Shown here: piece by piece, positions 62,316 through 64,000 of the stretch
How positions within the stretch are numbered: the first letter of the stretch is position 1
Layout of the letters: each line of letters starts with the position of its first letter
DNA from: Lachnospiraceae bacterium
Lineage (GTDB): Bacteria; Bacillota; Clostridia; Lachnospirales; Lachnospiraceae
Length of the DNA stretch: 64,000 bases
Direction of reading: 5' to 3'
Assembly: GCA_015056885.1 (NCBI GenBank)
Contig: SVFL01000004.1
Location: forward strand, 35,505 to 99,504
Position numbers and translations under genes: made by a program
The notes under the pieces: model-generated
Told to the model about the DNA's origin: nothing
What the model saw: only the letters and a program-made list of their open reading frames with translations
Database searches by the model: none

Positions 62316-64000
62316 ATGAAAAAGAGATTTAAAAGAGTAATTTCATTAGTAGTATCAGCAGCAATTATGTTGAATGTATCCAATATGTCAAGTTTAGACA
62401 AGCAAGTAAAAAGCAACTCAATTGTCAAAGCAGCAACAACCTCTTGCTTGGAAATAGCCGAGCCTGCGGGGTATCTTGCAACATATGTGGCAAAGTATGA
62501 ACCGAATATGGGAGTCGAGTATGCACAGTTTCCGTCTAAAGAATATACCGATACATATCGTACAGATGTATTGTTTTATGGGTTGTCAAAAGACGGAAAA
62601 GAATTTACGGCTCTTAACAATGACAAGGCTGTTATGTCGCCGGAAGGATGTCAGAAACTTGGAGCACCTTCGCTTTTTAGAAAACCGGACGGCAGTTATG
62701 GTTTGATTGCTTCGGCGGATAATGGTATGACTTATAATACAAGAGATCAGGTAATTCTCTTTGATTCATATGATTTGCTTTACTTTGAAAATCAAAGAAC
62801 AGTCAAATTAAATGATGAAGGGCTTGCAGTTATTAATCCGCACATTCGATATGACAGCGAGGCAGCTCTTTATAATATATATTGGGAAAGCGATGACAAT
62901 AAATCATATCTAACTACAACCAAGGATTTTGAAACATTCTCAGAATTTGAAGAAACCGACTATAGCAAAGCGACCGTAAAGGGAATACTGCCTGATTATG
63001 CTGTTGAAGAAGAAGCGTCGGTATTTGCGTTGACAAAAGAAGAATACGACAGAATTGAAAGAAAATATTCAAAACTTCACAGCATATCAGTTGAGACAAA
63101 TGATATCAAAGTAAATCCCGGTGAAGAAGTCGTGTTGCCGGAAAAATTAAATGTTATATATAGTGACGGCTCAAAGACTCCGATGGGTGTTGAGTGGAAC
63201 ACGGCAGGGCTTAATCTTAAGAATCTCTCAAAAGGCGAGTATACAGTCACAGGAAAAATGAAAGTAACAAAAGAATACGGAAGTCCGCTTGCCAATTACA
63301 GAGCTGATCCATACGCAATATATGATGAAGAAAAAGGAGTATATTACTTTACAGGCTCCAACATGAATGAGAAGTCAGCAAGTGGCGGTGGAGCATATCA
63401 GAGCTTGGTTATCCGTCAGGCAGAAACTATAGATGGAATAACTGATGCCGAAGAATATGAAATATGGACGGACAGAACACTTGATGACGGAACAAAAGTT
63501 ACGGGCTGGTACTGGGCGCCTGAGATTCACAAAATCGGTGGCAAATGGAGAATGATAGCACAGGCTTCAGTAACAGAACCGGGTGGAAGTTCTGGTTCAA
63601 AACAGTGTATATTTACATGTAACGGAGACGACCTTACAGAACCGGACAATTGGGAATACACAGGATATATTCACAATACAACTGATAATCAGTCGGTGGG
63701 GGCATTTGATACGACATATTTTGAATATGACGGACAAAGTTATTATGTAACTCCAAAATCATCAAAAATCTGGATTACAACAGTTGACCCTGAAGACCCA
63801 TTGTATCCGACGGGACCACTTGTACTTCTTTCGTCAGCAGACAGAGCTTACGAAACCAATAACGGTTCAGGTAAAGCCGGTTACAATAACATGGGTGGCG
63901 GTGTTGTAGGTCAGGCTATTCAGGAAGCGTCGGCAGTGCTCATGCACGATGGCAAGATATTTGTTGCATATGCGGGCTGCACAATTGATATGATGTACTG
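62316..64000 (+). CDS. Secreted GH43-type glycosidase with BIG_4-like domain (3' end outside window)
   Basis: Open from the ATG at 62316 behind AAAGGAG to the window edge, at least 561 residues; absent from the ORF track because it has no stop. Residues 1-45 contain a signal peptide. A partial five-blade-like region (about 50-190) is followed by an Ig-like BIG_4 module (VNPGEEVVLPEKLNVIYSDG). The GH43-like catalytic part begins near 325 with RADPYAIYDEEKGVYYFTGS (catalytic base D), GWYWAPEIHK and FDTTYFEYDG. Likely an arabinosidase or related enzyme acting on plant or mucin glycans; the exact specificity is not readable. Confidence 0.78.
   Translation, partial: MKKRFKRVISLVVSAAIMLNVSNMSSLDKQVKSNSIVKAATTSCLEIAEPAGYLATYVAKYEPNMGVEYAQFPSKEYTDTYRTDVLFYGLSKDGKEFTALNNDKAVMSPEGCQKLGAPSLFRKPDGSYGLIASADNGMTYNTRDQVILFDSYDLLYFENQRTVKLNDEGLAVINPHIRYDSEAALYNIYWESDDNKSYLTTTKDFETFSEFEETDYSKATVKGILPDYAVEEEASVFALTKEEYDRIERKYSKLHSISVETNDIKVNPGEEVVLPEKLNVIYSDGSKTPMGVEWNTAGLNLKNLSKGEYTVTGKMKVTKEYGSPLANYRADPYAIYDEEKGVYYFTGSNMNEKSASGGGAYQSLVIRQAETIDGITDAEEYEIWTDRTLDDGTKVTGWYWAPEIHKIGGKWRMIAQASVTEPGGSSGSKQCIFTCNGDDLTEPDNWEYTGYIHNTTDNQSVGAFDTTYFEYDGQSYYVTPKSSKIWITTVDPEDPLYPTGPLVLLSSADRAYETNNGSGKAGYNNMGGGVVGQAIQEASAVLMHDGKIFVAYAGCTIDMMY

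Overview
The window looks like a chromosomal stretch of a low-to-mid GC Clostridia genome, most likely Lachnospiraceae. The main reasons are the argC-GNAT-argJ-argB-argD biosynthetic block, DUF4321 and GerM-type proteins, a type 2 pyrF, a class III ribonucleotide reductase, purine-rich AGGAGG ribosome binding sites, and several very large secreted proteins with Ig-like, MBG/YDG-like and BspA-like repeats. No rRNA, tRNA, CRISPR array, phage module or intact insertion sequence was seen.

Region 1 (1-7.6 kb) is an accessory island. A 1285-residue secreted metzincin-like protease with two cellulose-binding-like domains and thrombospondin type 3 calcium repeats is followed by six intact tandem paralogues of a ~127-residue three-helix membrane protein. 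The array also holds remnants of a further membrane paralogue and of a second protease copy. The duplicated unit was evidently protease tail + membrane protein, a layout reminiscent of effector/immunity arrays. Region 2 (7.6-15.9 kb) is core metabolism: a FUSC-like membrane protein, the arginine genes behind ARG boxes, a solute-binding protein and a YdcZ-type transporter. Region 3 (15.9-24.1 kb) has comEA, an OmpR-type two-component system, a GerM lipoprotein and comEC. It then has seven 64-bp tandem repeats and a PD-(D/E)XK-like gene.

Region 4 (24.1-31.5 kb) is a 2343-residue secreted transglutaminase-like/Ig-repeat protein, expressed from a strong promoter through a leader made of two 92-bp structured repeats. 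Region 5 (31.5-42.5 kb) is housekeeping: holA, mscL, a TPR lipoprotein, nrdD (with a fused glutaredoxin-like tail and a NrdR box pair upstream), pyrF, a periplasmic-sensor diguanylate cyclase, a CorC/HlyC membrane protein and a TPM-like zinc-ribbon protein. Region 6 (42.5-51 kb) is a decayed Ntn-type amidase and a signalling cluster. On the minus strand it has a solute-binding lipoprotein and a membrane-anchored LuxR regulator. Divergent from these are a double-7TM sensor, a histidine kinase and a NarL-type response regulator, which lead directly into surface protein genes.

Region 7 (51-59.5 kb) has a 2138-residue surface protein, a secreted Ig/proline-linker protein and a small cytoplasmic protein that shares the C-terminal domain of its neighbour. 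Region 8 (59.5-64 kb) has REP-like palindromes, a sugar O-acetyltransferase, a truncated GNAT, an inositol-monophosphatase-like enzyme, a DUF4321 protein and the 5' part of a secreted GH43-type glycosidase that runs off the window.

The candidates most worth follow-up are the protease/membrane-protein array, the 64-bp and 92-bp repeat arrays, and the solute-binding protein/membrane-LuxR/7TM-kinase cluster beside the giant surface proteins. All coordinates were read by eye and may be off by a base or two for short sites.
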